Below, piece by piece: positions 36,625-46,794 of a stretch of DNA of 64,000 nt. The DNA is from Chitinimonas arctica (GTDB lineage Bacteria > Pseudomonadota > Gammaproteobacteria > Burkholderiales > Chitinimonadaceae). The DNA lies in NCBI RefSeq assembly GCF_007431345.1, contig NZ_CP041730.1, positions 2,728,001 to 2,792,000 of the forward strand, written 5' to 3'. Position numbers and translations under genes: made by a program. Positions within the stretch are counted from its first letter, which is position 1. Every line of letters begins with the position of its first letter. The notes beneath the pieces are model-generated. The model saw only the letters and a list, made by a program, of their open reading frames with translations, was not told the origin of the DNA and did no database searches.

Positions 36625-37488
36625 TCAATCGTAAAAGCGCGCTTCTCCCGGTGGCCGGGTCTTGAAGCGTTTGTGCAGCCAGAAATACTGCTCGGGCGCG
36701 TGCAGGATGCGGCCTTCCAGTTCCAGGTTCATGCGGGCCGCGTCGGCAACGGGATCGTCGCTGGGGAAGTCGGGTAGTGGTGCTTCGATACGCATCACAT
36801 AGCCGTTTTCCTCGCGGTAGGGAAAGCAAGGCACGACGGCGGCGCCGGTGCTTTGCGCCAGCCGCGACAGGGCGGTGATGGTGGCGGCCTGGACACCGAA
36901 AAACGGTAGGAACACGCTTTCGCGCTCGCCCAGGTCCTGGTCGGGCAGGTAATACAGCCGCCATCCCTCTTTCAACGCCCGCAAGATCGGTCGTATGCCC
37001 TCCTGGCGCGCAACCAGGCGGCCCCCAAAGCGGCCGCGCTTGGCTCGCATCAGTTCGTCCAGGCCATCGTGTTTCTGGTGGGTGAAGATGTCGATCATGG
37101 GAACGTCCACCGACAGGCGCAGGCCGCAGATTTCGAGGCCGGTGAAATGTCCCGCGAACAAGATGACCGGGCGGTCCCGCAAGGCCTCCAGATGTTCCAT
37201 ACCCTCCACGCGTACCAGCCGGCGCAGCTCGTCGGCATTGGCGTGCCAGCTATAGGCGTATTCCAGGAAAGCGCGGGCCATCATGCGGAAATGCCGCCGC
37301 AGCAAAGCCGCGCGCTCGGCATCGGGCATGGCCGGGAAACACAGCTTCAGGTTGATTTCGCCCACCTGGCGGCGTTCGCCGGCGAAGCGATAGAGCAGCT
37401 CGCCCAGTATGCCACCCAGCCGGCTCATCAGCCGGAACGGAATCCAGTGCAGCAACCACAGCAAACCATTCAACAGGCCGGGCATCAT
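36625..37488 (-). CDS. LpxL/HtrB-type lipid A acyltransferase
   Basis: A 287-residue lysophospholipid-acyltransferase-family protein has an N-terminal membrane helix and the catalytic HX4E motif (HFTGLE in FAGHFTGLEICG). It would transfer a late acyl chain to lipid A in the inner membrane. It overlaps the upstream acyltransferase by 4 bases (37485-37488), so the two are translationally coupled. Two such genes next to metK are common in betaproteobacteria. The chain length and position it uses cannot be read. Confidence 0.88.
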   Translation of the reverse strand: MMPGLLNGLLWLLHWIPFRLMSRLGGILGELLYRFAGERRQVGEINLKLCFPAMPDAERAALLRRHFRMMARAFLEYAYSWHANADELRRLVRVEGMEHLEALRDRPVILFAGHFTGLEICGLRLSVDVPMIDIFTHQKHDGLDELMRAKRGRFGGRLVARQEGIRPILRALKEGWRLYYLPDQDLGERESVFLPFFGVQAATITALSRLAQSTGAAVVPCFPYREENGYVMRIEAPLPDFPSDDPVADAARMNLELEGRILHAPEQYFWLHKRFKTRPPGEARFYD

Positions 37489-38351
37489 GCGGGCACCTGC
37501 TGGGCCGGTGGTGCGCCGGCCGGTTGCTTATAGCGGTTGTAGCTCCACAGGTATTGCGCGGGGGCCAGTCTGATCAGTGCTTCGACATTGCGGTTCAGGG
37601 TTTCGGCGTCGCGCTGCCTGTCGCCGTCGAAACTGCCCTGCATGGGGAAGATATGGACCCGGTAGCCACGGCCCCAGCTGAGCCGCTCGGCGAAGAAAAA
37701 CAGCACGGCCGCATGGGTGGCGTGGGCCAGTCGAGGTAGCAAGGTCATGGTATAGGCCGGTTTGCCAAAGAAGCTGGCCCATACGCCGTCGCCGGCTCCG
37801 GGCGCCTGGTCGGGCAGGATCACGGTGGCTTCCCGCGATTTGAGCGCTTTCATCAGGATGCGCACACCGGCGGCAGTGGCGGGGGCGGTACGGCCGTTGT
37901 CACGCTCGCGTCCGGCTTGCATAAGCGGTTCCAGCCATTTGAGTTTAGGAGGCCGGTACATGGCCGTAAGCGGGTAAGGCAGCCGACTGCTGACGTAGCG
38001 GCCGGCGATATCGAAGCCGCCTAGATGAGGCGTGACGAACAAAATGGACTGCTGTGCCGCGATGGCCGCCTCGACATGCTGCCAGCCCTCGCATTGCCGT
38101 ACCAGTCGGCTGACGGCATCGGCCGGTCTTCCCCACGCTAGTAATAATTCCAGGGCACCCTTGCCATGCTGGCTGATGCTGTCGGCCAGCAAGTAGGTAT
38201 AATCGGGAAGATTTGCCTGGCGCAGATTGTCCGCCAGCCGCCGCCGATAGTTGCCATCCAGCAGCCAGACCAATACACCGGCGAGGCTGCCTGCGGCATG
38301 CAGGAGGAACAAGGGGCAGCGTGCCAGGAGTTTCAATAGTAGGGTCAGCAT
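37485..38351 (-). CDS. LpxL/HtrB-type lipid A acyltransferase (second copy)
   Basis: The 288-residue paralogue of the neighbouring enzyme has the motif HX4D (HLGGFD in VTPHLGGFDIAG), a hydrophobic N-terminus and VILPDQAPGAGDGV, a typical acceptor region. It is the first gene of the pair, and its divergence from the second copy suggests different acyl donors or acceptor positions. It is divergent from metK with about 90 bases between. Confidence 0.88.
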   Translation of the reverse strand: MLTLLLKLLARCPLFLLHAAGSLAGVLVWLLDGNYRRRLADNLRQANLPDYTYLLADSISQHGKGALELLLAWGRPADAVSRLVRQCEGWQHVEAAIAAQQSILFVTPHLGGFDIAGRYVSSRLPYPLTAMYRPPKLKWLEPLMQAGRERDNGRTAPATAAGVRILMKALKSREATVILPDQAPGAGDGVWASFFGKPAYTMTLLPRLAHATHAAVLFFFAERLSWGRGYRVHIFPMQGSFDGDRQRDAETLNRNVEALIRLAPAQYLWSYNRYKQPAGAPPAQQVPA

Positions 38352-38442
38352 CTACGTCACAAGTTCATTCGAATCCGCCCATTTTAGCGGGTTTGACCAC
38401 CCTGCCGCCTAATCGGCGGTTCAGCGACAAGAGGAAAAATCC

Positions 38443-39612
<1,170 letters not shown>

Positions 39613-39650
39613 TCGCGGGATGGGTAGCGGCATCTGACCCAGGTTTTTGG

Positions 39651-39685
39651 ATGCGCGTCGGCTTTCAAGCTGGCGCGCATTCTTT
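39651..39685 (+). terminator. Possible terminator after metK
   Basis: ATGCGCG (39651-39657) pairs with CGCGCAT (39674-39680) with a 16-base loop, followed by TCTTT. The stem is short and the T-run weak, so this is a moderate candidate. Confidence 0.4.
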
Positions 39686-39710
39686 AATTGGCGCCCTGAA
39701 GCGTTGGCCG

Positions 39711-40211
39711 CTAGACCCATTTGTAGAAATCGTTGTACTGCCTGGGCGGCTCGGCATCCAGCTTGCCCTGCGCCAGTTGTTCCATATAGTGGCGCTCATC
39801 CCGCCAGGCGCGATAAGCGGTGTTGCAGGCGTAAGTCGATACGAACAGCACGAGCGCCTCGATCCCGGAACAGGTCACGAACAGGATCCGGGTCCAGTCT
39901 TCCCAAGGCACGGTGAATGAGAAGACGGCGCATACCAGGCCTGCCGCCAACATAAGCGCAAAACCGATGGTTCGGATGACCGAGCTGCGATAGGTCAGCC
40001 GGAGTGCATCCACCAACGGCTCCTTGGCCTTGGCTTGCAATCTGGCGAGATGCGCTTCGGCCTGATCCAGCGTCATGGCAGGCCCGGGCGGGTTATCTTC
40101 CAGTTCCTCCAGCCATGCGATGGAGGGGTCCGGCGTTGCGGGATCGCTGTCCGCATGCCACGCGGGGTGGGTCGACACTTCCGGGCTGGAATGGATGGGC
40201 GTGACACGCAT
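39711..40211 (-). CDS. Two-helix membrane protein, unknown function
   Basis: The 166-residue product has a polar N-terminal half with a helical stretch (MTLDQAEAHLARLQAKAKEP), then two hydrophobic segments at about 82-101 and 108-126, and a charged tail (AYRAWRDERHYMEQLAQG). No family is recognised. Its layout and tail resemble the next minus-strand gene, so the two may be distant paralogues. Both have N-terminal polar regions and lie between metK and ahcY. Confidence 0.7.
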   Translation of the reverse strand: MRVTPIHSSPEVSTHPAWHADSDPATPDPSIAWLEELEDNPPGPAMTLDQAEAHLARLQAKAKEPLVDALRLTYRSSVIRTIGFALMLAAGLVCAVFSFTVPWEDWTRILFVTCSGIEALVLFVSTYACNTAYRAWRDERHYMEQLAQGKLDAEPPRQYNDFYKWV

Positions 40212-40361
40212 GATGGGTAGCCCCCTGATAATAAGATATTAATTGCTCACCCTAATCGAACACTTGGCTGGGCGCTTTCGTTTTTTGTACGTTTCTATAA
40301 GTTAACGACAATCGAAGGCGTGGTCGGTCGCTGAGGAGCTTTAAAAGTGATATGAAGGGGT

Positions 40362-40823
40362 TTAGCTTCGTATGTATTTATATGAGGGAGGGGCCACTCC
40401 CGCTAGCCATTGTTGGCGAGCGTGATAAGCCTTATAGGCGGATATCGCGGCGGTAAACGCGAGAATGCCGATTGTAGCGATCTCGGCGCCCCGGGTAAGG
40501 AAAGGAGCATTATTGAAATGTATCACGGTGATGGCGGTGTCCAGTCCGCTCAGTACGGTGGATGCGACAAACAAGGAAGCAAAGGCGAAACATCTTTTCT
40601 TGCTATTGGAAACGATCTTGCTTCCCCGGTGCGGCTTTATGGCTAATATTAGCTGAGTGCCCTCGGTAGGGGGCGGAGCTGGTGGTGGGGGAGCGACCGG
40701 GAAGGAGAAGGTCGGTCTTTCCAGGCCTTTTCCAGGCAGATTGTCGTTGTTGAATAGTGGTTGCTGCTCCAAGTCGATGGTTGCGAGTTCCAAGCTATTG
40801 ATCGAATATTTATCTGTCCGCAT
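40362..40823 (-). CDS. Two-helix membrane protein with Pro-rich linker, unknown function
   Basis: The 153-residue product has a polar N-terminus, a proline-rich stretch (VAPPPPAPPPTEG), two hydrophobic segments at about 80-98 and 108-128, and a tail (AYKAYHARQQWLAG). The tail pattern is like that of the preceding protein. GC content is visibly lower than in neighbouring genes, suggesting recent acquisition. No function can be assigned. Confidence 0.65.
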   Translation of the reverse strand: MRTDKYSINSLELATIDLEQQPLFNNDNLPGKGLERPTFSFPVAPPPPAPPPTEGTQLILAIKPHRGSKIVSNSKKRCFAFASLFVASTVLSGLDTAITVIHFNNAPFLTRGAEIATIGILAFTAAISAYKAYHARQQWLAGVAPPSYKYIRS

Positions 40824-41009
40824 TTTATAACTTTCATTTCCAAGTAGGAGTAAATATCAATTTACCAGCGTGATATATTTTAGAATTGTTGTCTTATGGA
40901 TATCTCTTCCGGAAATAATCAGAAGCTATGGCATTTACTTAAATTGGCGTATCGCTACGCGGGCCGCGCGATAAGGGGCGGAGAGTGGCGCAGTCCGCCG
41001 TTTTGCCCT

Positions 41010-41015
41010 TATAAT
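41010..41015 (+). promoter_or_regulatory. -10 element of the ahcY promoter
   Basis: A perfect TATAAT lies just upstream of the SAH riboswitch, in position for transcription to begin near its 5' end. No good -35 was found at the right distance. Confidence 0.5.
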
Positions 41016-41022
41016 CGCTCGC

Positions 41023-41122
41023 TATCGGGGAGCGCTGCGAGACGCATCATAGTCCTAGGCCCGGTATCCAAAACCGCGCTCACCTGACCAACCCGTGCCG
41101 GGCACGGGATGCAAAGCAGGTG
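41023..41122 (+). promoter_or_regulatory. SAH riboswitch upstream of ahcY
   Basis: The leader has the conserved GGGGAGCGCTGCGA core. Stem P1 pairs TATCGGG (41023-41029) with CCCGGTA (41060-41066), and the pseudoknot pairs GAGCGC (41030-41035) with GCGCTC (41076-41081). Next comes a hairpin CACCTG/CAGGTG enclosing CCCGTG/CACGGG (41081-41122), about 40 bases before the ahcY start. SAH riboswitches turn on ahcY when S-adenosylhomocysteine accumulates. The last hairpin shares one base with the pseudoknot and may form the expression platform. Confidence 0.9.
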
Positions 41123-41161
41123 AGTCCGCATCCCGCACTACCCGGCCACAATGTTCAAGGG

Positions 41162-42571
41162 ATGAACACCGTGGCTGACTTCAAAGACTATGTAATCGCC
41201 GATCTCTCGCTGGCCGCTTGGGGCCGCAAGGAAATCCGCATCGCCGAGACCGAAATGCCGGGCCTGATGGCGATCCGCGAGGAATTCGCCGCCAGCCAGC
41301 CGCTCAAGGGCGCGCGCATCACCGGCTCGCTGCATATGACCATCCAGACCGCCGTGCTGATCGAAACGCTGCAGGCGCTGGGTGCGAAGGTGCGCTGGGC
41401 TTCGTGCAATATCTTCTCGACCCAGGATCACGCCGCGGCCGCCATTGCCGCCACCGATACGCCGGTATTCGCCGTCAAGGGCGAGTCGTTGGCCGACTAC
41501 TGGGAATACACCCATCGTATTTTCGAATGGGCCGACGGCGGCTATTCCAACATGATCCTGGACGATGGCGGCGATGCCACCGTGCTGCTGCACCTGGGCG
41601 CCCGCGCCGAGCAGGATCTCGGCGTGCTGGAAAAGCCGGGCAGCGAGGAGGAGACCGTCCTGTTCGCCTCCATCCGCGCCAAGCTGGCCGTTGATCCGCG
41701 CTGGTATTCGGTGCGGCTGGAAAAGATCATGGGCGTGACCGAAGAAACCACCACCGGCGTGCATCGCCTGTACCAGATGCATCAGCGTGGCGAATTGCGT
41801 TTCCCGGCCATCAATGTCAATGACTCGGTAACCAAGTCCAAGTTCGATAATCTCTATGGTTGCCGCGAATCGCTGGTGGACGGTATCAAGCGCGCCACCG
41901 ATGTGATGATCGCCGGCAAGGTGGCCGTGGTGGCGGGCTATGGCGACGTGGGCAAGGGTTCCGCCCAAGCCTTGCGGGCACTGTCGGCCCAGGTGTGGGT
42001 AACCGAAGTCGACCCGATCTGCGCGCTGCAGGCCGCCATGGAAGGCTACCGCGTGGTCACCATGGACTACGCCGCGGACAAGGCCGATATCTTCGTGACG
42101 GCTACCGGCAACTACCAGATCATCACCCATGCGCATATGGCGAAGATGAAGGACCAGGCCATCGTCTGCAATATCGGGCACTTCGATAACGAGATCGAAG
42201 TCGCGTCGCTGGAAAAGTACCAGTGGGAAGAGATCAAGCCGCAGGTCGATCATGTTATCTTTCCCGACGGCAAGCGCATCATCCTGCTGGCCAAGGGCCG
42301 CCTGGTCAACCTGGGTTGCGGTACCGGCCACCCCAGCTATGTGATGTCGTCCAGCTTTGCCAACCAGACCATTGCGCAGATCGAGCTGTATACCCGTACC
42401 GCCGACTACCCGGTGGGCGTGTACACGCTGCCCAAGCATCTGGATGAGAAGGTCGCCCGCCTGCAGCTGAAGAAGCTGAATGTGCAGCTGACCGAGCTGA
42501 CCGAAGCGCAAGCCGCCTATATCGGGGTATCGAAGTCCGGTCCCTACAAGCCGGACCACTACCGCTACTAA
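41162..42571 (+). CDS. ahcY: Adenosylhomocysteinase
   Basis: AhcY hydrolyses S-adenosylhomocysteine to adenosine and homocysteine with bound NAD. The 469-residue product has the NAD motif GYGDVGKGSAQ, the family end KSGPYKPDHYRY and typical substrate-binding segments. ATG 41162 follows an AAGGG; an upstream GTG at 41120 lies inside the leader structure and is rejected. It is controlled by the SAH riboswitch and ended by a strong terminator. Confidence 0.97.
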   Translation: MNTVADFKDYVIADLSLAAWGRKEIRIAETEMPGLMAIREEFAASQPLKGARITGSLHMTIQTAVLIETLQALGAKVRWASCNIFSTQDHAAAAIAATDTPVFAVKGESLADYWEYTHRIFEWADGGYSNMILDDGGDATVLLHLGARAEQDLGVLEKPGSEEETVLFASIRAKLAVDPRWYSVRLEKIMGVTEETTTGVHRLYQMHQRGELRFPAINVNDSVTKSKFDNLYGCRESLVDGIKRATDVMIAGKVAVVAGYGDVGKGSAQALRALSAQVWVTEVDPICALQAAMEGYRVVTMDYAADKADIFVTATGNYQIITHAHMAKMKDQAIVCNIGHFDNEIEVASLEKYQWEEIKPQVDHVIFPDGKRIILLAKGRLVNLGCGTGHPSYVMSSSFANQTIAQIELYTRTADYPVGVYTLPKHLDEKVARLQLKKLNVQLTELTEAQAAYIGVSKSGPYKPDHYRY

Positions 42572-42596
42572 GCGTCGCCCGGGGCTGACCACCCCG

Positions 42597-42639
42597 GCCC
42601 TTATGCCGGTTACAGACAGCCGGCATAAGGGCTTTTTTT
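42597..42639 (+). terminator. Rho-independent terminator after ahcY
   Basis: A perfect 13-bp stem pairs GCCCTTATGCCGG (42597-42609) with CCGGCATAAGGGC (42620-42632). The loop is 10 bases, and seven T follow at 42633-42639. Confidence 0.95.
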
Positions 42640-42658
42640 CATTTGCATCAGGATACCC

Positions 42659-43159
42659 ATGCGCATACCTACACTGGATACCCCCCGCCTGCAGTTGATC
42701 GGACCCGATGAAAGCCATCTGGACGGCTATGCGGCCATGTATGGCGATGCGGAATCGATGCAGCACATCCGTGGCGGCCAGACGTTCGACCGTAGCGGCA
42801 GCTGGCTGAAGATCGCGACGCATGTCGGGCACTGGCAGTTGCGCGGATATGGTTTCTGGTCGGTGCGGGAGAAGGCCAGCGGCGAGATAGTCGGCCAGGC
42901 CGGGCTGATGTATCCGGCCGATAATCCGGCGCTGGAGATAGGCTGGCTGGTCGAACGCCGGCACTGGGGCAAGGGTTACGCCAGCGAGGCTGCGCAAGCT
43001 GCCCTGGACCACGCCTTCCAGGTGGTACGGGCGGAGCGGGTCATGGCGCAGATCGCACCGGCCAATACGGCCTCGCGGGCACTGGCGAGGAAGCTGGGGA
43101 TGCGGGAGGACGTTGAACGCGCTGCCGGGGGGGACTTTGTTTATTGGGCAGAGCGCTAG
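42659..43159 (+). CDS. GNAT-family N-acetyltransferase (RimJ/RimL-like)
   Basis: A 166-residue GNAT protein has the RimJ/RimL-type start (IPTLDTPRLQLIGPDE) and the acetyl-CoA loop in RRHWGKGYASEAAQAAL. It may acetylate a ribosomal protein, an antibiotic or a small molecule; the substrate cannot be told. It follows the ahcY terminator, so it should have its own promoter, and it lies before metF. Confidence 0.85.
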   Translation: MRIPTLDTPRLQLIGPDESHLDGYAAMYGDAESMQHIRGGQTFDRSGSWLKIATHVGHWQLRGYGFWSVREKASGEIVGQAGLMYPADNPALEIGWLVERRHWGKGYASEAAQAALDHAFQVVRAERVMAQIAPANTASRALARKLGMREDVERAAGGDFVYWAER

Positions 43160-43225
43160 ATCGTACTTGCGCACCTCAATATGCATATTTTTCATTAGCT
43201 GGCGCAAATTACCCTGCTAGCATTC

Positions 43226-44083
43226 ATGTATACCTATGAGCCAGCCGAGTCCGCCGTGAGCCAGACCTTCAGTTTCGAATTTTTCCCGCCCAAGACCGAG
43301 GAGGGGATAGCCAAGCTGCGCAACACCCGCCGCCAACTGGCCCAGCTTCATCCGTCGTTCTTTTCGGTCACCTTCGGCGCCGGCGGCACCACCCAGGAGG
43401 GAACCCTGGCCACCGTGCTGGAAATCCAGTCAGAGGGTTTCGAGGCCGCGCCCCATCTATCCTGCATCGGCGCGACCCGTAGCAATGTGGCGGGTCTGCT
43501 CAATACCTATAAGTCGCATGGCATCGATCGCATCGTCGCACTGCGCGGCGATATTCCCAGCGGCATGGTCGAGTTCGGCGAGTTCCGCTATGCCAATGAA
43601 TTGGTCGAATTTATCCGTGCCGAGCATGGCGATTGGTTTCATATCGAAGTGGCGGCCTATCCGGAATACCATCCGCAGGCACGCAATGCCCAGGACGACC
43701 TGAACAATTTCGTGCGCAAGGCCAAGGCCGGCGCCGATTCGGCCATGACGCAGTACTTCTTCAATCCGGACGCCTACTTCGCCTTCGTCGATGAGGTGCG
43801 TGCCCGTGGCGTCGACATCCCCATCGTGCCCGGCATCATGCCGATCAATAATTTCACCCAGTTGGCCCGTTTTTCCGACAGCTGCGGCGCCGAGATTCCA
43901 CGCTGGCTGCGCTTGAAGCTGCAAAGCTACGGCGACGACAGCGCGTCGATCAAGGCCTTGGGCCTGGATGTGATCACCGACCTGTGCCGCAAATTGCTGG
44001 ACGGCGGCGCGCCCGGCCTGCATTTCTACACCCTGAATGCGGCAGGCAATGTATCGACGATCTGGCAGCGGCTGGGACTGTAG
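43226..44083 (+). CDS. metF: Methylenetetrahydrofolate reductase
   Basis: MetF reduces methylene-THF to methyl-THF for methionine synthase. The 285-residue product has SFEFFPPKTEEG, the FAD-binding region (HGIDRIVALRGD) and the C-terminal KLLDGGAPGLHFYTLN, typical of bacterial MetF. ATG 43226 is used; a GTG at 43256 is possible. It supplies the methyl donor for MetH, encoded 14 kb downstream. Confidence 0.96.
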   Translation: MYTYEPAESAVSQTFSFEFFPPKTEEGIAKLRNTRRQLAQLHPSFFSVTFGAGGTTQEGTLATVLEIQSEGFEAAPHLSCIGATRSNVAGLLNTYKSHGIDRIVALRGDIPSGMVEFGEFRYANELVEFIRAEHGDWFHIEVAAYPEYHPQARNAQDDLNNFVRKAKAGADSAMTQYFFNPDAYFAFVDEVRARGVDIPIVPGIMPINNFTQLARFSDSCGAEIPRWLRLKLQSYGDDSASIKALGLDVITDLCRKLLDGGAPGLHFYTLNAAGNVSTIWQRLGL

Positions 44084-44198
44084 GGACGCTCTCGCAAGGG
44101 GTAAACTCGCTTTTTTATGCTACCGCCAGTCCGATCCAAGCATGCGCTTGGCCGGTTGGCGTTTATAATCGCGCGCTTATCCCTGCCAGTCTGGATTC

Positions 44199-46733
44199 AT
44201 GCTCAAGTATCTCGGCCTTGATAGGCCTTTTTTATTGCTCGCGCGCAAGCTGCTGTTCAGCCTGGTGCGTACCCATGTCCTCTCCGAAGGCCCGCAGGCG
44301 CTCGGCCTGGATCCGACCAAACCGGTCTGCTACGTGCTGCAGCGACGCTTTCTCAGCAACATCCTGGTGCTGGAGAAGGAAGTGTGCGCCGCCGGCCTGC
44401 CTTCGCCGCTGGACGGCCTGTCTGCCGAAGGCGTGCGGGAAGATCGTGCCTTTTTCTTTACCAGCCGGCGCGAAGCCTGGTTCGGCCGCAGCAGCGCGAG
44501 CGGCTATTCGCCGCGCCTGGTCCGCCTGACCCAGGCGGTGCGCAGCCGACCCGAATTCGATGTGCAGCTGGTGCCGGTGAATATCCTGTGGGGGCGCACG
44601 CCGGATAAGGAAAGCTCGATCTGGAAACTGCTGTTTTCCGAGAGTTGGGCGCCGCGCGGCTCCTTGCGGCAGCTGTTCACCATCATGCTGCATGGTCGCC
44701 AGACCCTGGTGCGCTTCGGCCAGCCGCTGTCCTTGCGTGAACTGACTGCGGACGCGGAAGACGAAGAACGCGCCTTGCGCAAGGTGGCGCGCGTCTGCCG
44801 CGTGCATTTCAGACAGCAGCGCGAAATGGCCATCGGCCCCGATCTGTCGCATCGACGCACCCAGGTCGAGGGCATACTCGAAACCGAGTCGGTCAAGGCC
44901 GCCATCGAGGCCTTGGCGGCGGAGCAGGGAGGCGGCGCCAGCGCCAGCGCCTTGCTCAAGGCACAGGAAAAGGCCCGGCACTACGCCTGGGAAATCGCCG
45001 CCGACTACAGTTATCCGGTGGTGCGGGTACTGCACCGCTTCCTGACCTGGGTGTGGACGCGTCTGTACGACGGCGTGGAGGTCGGCAACTTCGATACCGT
45101 CACCGGCGTTGCGCAGGATCACGAAATCGTCTACGTGCCCTGCCACCGCAGCCATATCGATTATCTGTTGCTCAGCTATATCGTGTTCCAACACGGCCTG
45201 ATGATTCCGCATATCGCGGCCGGTGCGAACCTGAACCTGCCGGTGGTGGGCGGTATCCTGCGGCGCGGCGGCGCATTCTTCCTGCGTCGTTCCTTCAAGG
45301 GTAATCCACTCTACGGCGCGGTCTTCAACGAATACCTGCATATGGTGATTGCGCGTGGCAATCCCATCGAGTATTTCGTCGAAGGCGGCCGCAGCCGGAC
45401 CGGTCGATTATTGCAGCCGCGCCCCGGCATGCTGGCCATGACCGTACAGAGTTATCTACGCGATTCCAGCCGTCCCATCGTGTTCCTGCCGGTCTACGTC
45501 GGCTACGAGAAATTGTTCGAAGGCCGCAGCTATGTCGGCGAGCTGATGGGTAAGCCCAAGCAGAAGGAATCGTTGTTCAACCTGATTCTCAGCTTGCGCG
45601 AGATGAAGAAGAATTTCGGCAAGGTGCACGTCAATTTCGGCGAACCGATCAAGCTTGCCGATGTGCTGGCCGAGGCGCATCCGGATTGGCGCGGCGAGCC
45701 GCCATTGGAAGAAAGCCGACCGGCCTGGTTCACCCAATCCATCCGTCGCCTGGGCCAGCATATCGCCGACGGTATCAATAGCGCGGCGGTGGCCAATCCG
45801 GTCAACCTGATCAGCCTGGCCTTGCTGGCCACGCCGCGCCATGCCATGGACGAGGAGCAGTTGAGCGCGCAGCTGGATGGTTACCGCAAATTATTGACGG
45901 CTGTGCCTTATGCCGACCGTGCCCAGCTGACGGCGATGGATGGCCGCGCCATCATCGAACATTGCGAGCGCCTCAAATTGGTGCAGCGTCATCCGCATGC
46001 CCTTGGCGACGTGTTGCACTTCTATCCCGACGATGCGGTGCTGTGCAGCTATATGCGCAATAACGTGCTGCATTGCGTGGCCTTGCCGGCGCTGATCGCC
46101 TGCCTGTTCTCGCGCAATGCCAGCCTGAGCCGCGAGCAGTTGAGCGGGCTGACCCGGACCGTCTATCCCTTCCTGCGCGCCGAATTGTTTCTGCGCTGGC
46201 AGCCGGAGGAATTGGATGAGGCGCTGGATGCCTATCTGGCGGCCTTGGTCGAGATGGGTTGGCTAGGGGCCAGTGCTGGGCGTGAAGGCATTTATAACGC
46301 CCCGAATATGAATAGCGACGAGTACGCCCAGCTGGCGCTGCTGGGCCAGGCGGTCAGACCTACCCTGGTGCGCTATTTCATTTCGCTGTCGGTATTGACC
46401 CAGCAAGGCAGCGGCGTGGTCGGCGCGGACGAGCTGGAGGCGCTCTGCCATCTGCTGGCCCAGCGCTTGAGCCTGTTGCGGGAATTCAATGCGCCGGAAT
46501 TCTTCGACAGGGCGATTTTCCGTACCTTTATCGGCACGCTTAAACAAGCGGGCCTGGCGGTGGAGGACGAGGCCGGCAAGCTGGCCTTCAATGGCCCCTT
46601 GCGGGCCGCCGCATCGGAATCGCGCTATGTATTGCCGCCGGATGTGCGGCAAAGCGTGCTGCACCTGACCCGGCTGGACCGGGCCACGGTGGAGCAGGCG
46701 CTGGCCCGCCTGGCCAGCAAAGGGAGTGCCTAG
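44199..46733 (+). CDS. plsB: Glycerol-3-phosphate 1-O-acyltransferase
   Basis: PlsB makes lysophosphatidic acid, the first step of phospholipid synthesis, at the inner membrane. The 844-residue product has the four acyltransferase blocks: H316RSHID321 (HX4D), GGAFFLRRSF, YFVEGGRSRTGRL and VFLPVYVGYEKL. Length agrees with PlsB (about 800-850). A TATAAT occurs at 44164, but no matching -35 was found. It is a single gene. Confidence 0.96.
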   Translation: MLKYLGLDRPFLLLARKLLFSLVRTHVLSEGPQALGLDPTKPVCYVLQRRFLSNILVLEKEVCAAGLPSPLDGLSAEGVREDRAFFFTSRREAWFGRSSASGYSPRLVRLTQAVRSRPEFDVQLVPVNILWGRTPDKESSIWKLLFSESWAPRGSLRQLFTIMLHGRQTLVRFGQPLSLRELTADAEDEERALRKVARVCRVHFRQQREMAIGPDLSHRRTQVEGILETESVKAAIEALAAEQGGGASASALLKAQEKARHYAWEIAADYSYPVVRVLHRFLTWVWTRLYDGVEVGNFDTVTGVAQDHEIVYVPCHRSHIDYLLLSYIVFQHGLMIPHIAAGANLNLPVVGGILRRGGAFFLRRSFKGNPLYGAVFNEYLHMVIARGNPIEYFVEGGRSRTGRLLQPRPGMLAMTVQSYLRDSSRPIVFLPVYVGYEKLFEGRSYVGELMGKPKQKESLFNLILSLREMKKNFGKVHVNFGEPIKLADVLAEAHPDWRGEPPLEESRPAWFTQSIRRLGQHIADGINSAAVANPVNLISLALLATPRHAMDEEQLSAQLDGYRKLLTAVPYADRAQLTAMDGRAIIEHCERLKLVQRHPHALGDVLHFYPDDAVLCSYMRNNVLHCVALPALIACLFSRNASLSREQLSGLTRTVYPFLRAELFLRWQPEELDEALDAYLAALVEMGWLGASAGREGIYNAPNMNSDEYAQLALLGQAVRPTLVRYFISLSVLTQQGSGVVGADELEALCHLLAQRLSLLREFNAPEFFDRAIFRTFIGTLKQAGLAVEDEAGKLAFNGPLRAAASESRYVLPPDVRQSVLHLTRLDRATVEQALARLASKGSA

Positions 46734-46794
46734 CGCCAGGGGGCGAATGCCCCCGGCCTAGTGCCACCATTCCGTCGAATCGACGGAAACGCGT

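Noticed and set aside
36583..38375. TTCATTCGAATC repeated at 36583 and 38364, flanking the acyltransferase pair
   Set aside because: A single 12-base match centred on a palindromic TTCGAA is plausible by chance, and there is no sign of an element between.
38355..38380. TTCGAATCC resembling a tRNA T-arm
   Set aside because: No cloverleaf, anticodon arm or acceptor stem can be formed around it; no tRNA is called in the window.
41120..41161. GTG start for ahcY
   Set aside because: It lies in the riboswitch hairpin; ATG 41162 begins the conserved N-terminus.
41138..43207. A 689-residue open frame antisense to ahcY and the GNAT gene
   Set aside because: It spans two well-identified genes and the terminator, and its sequence has the biased composition of a GC shadow.
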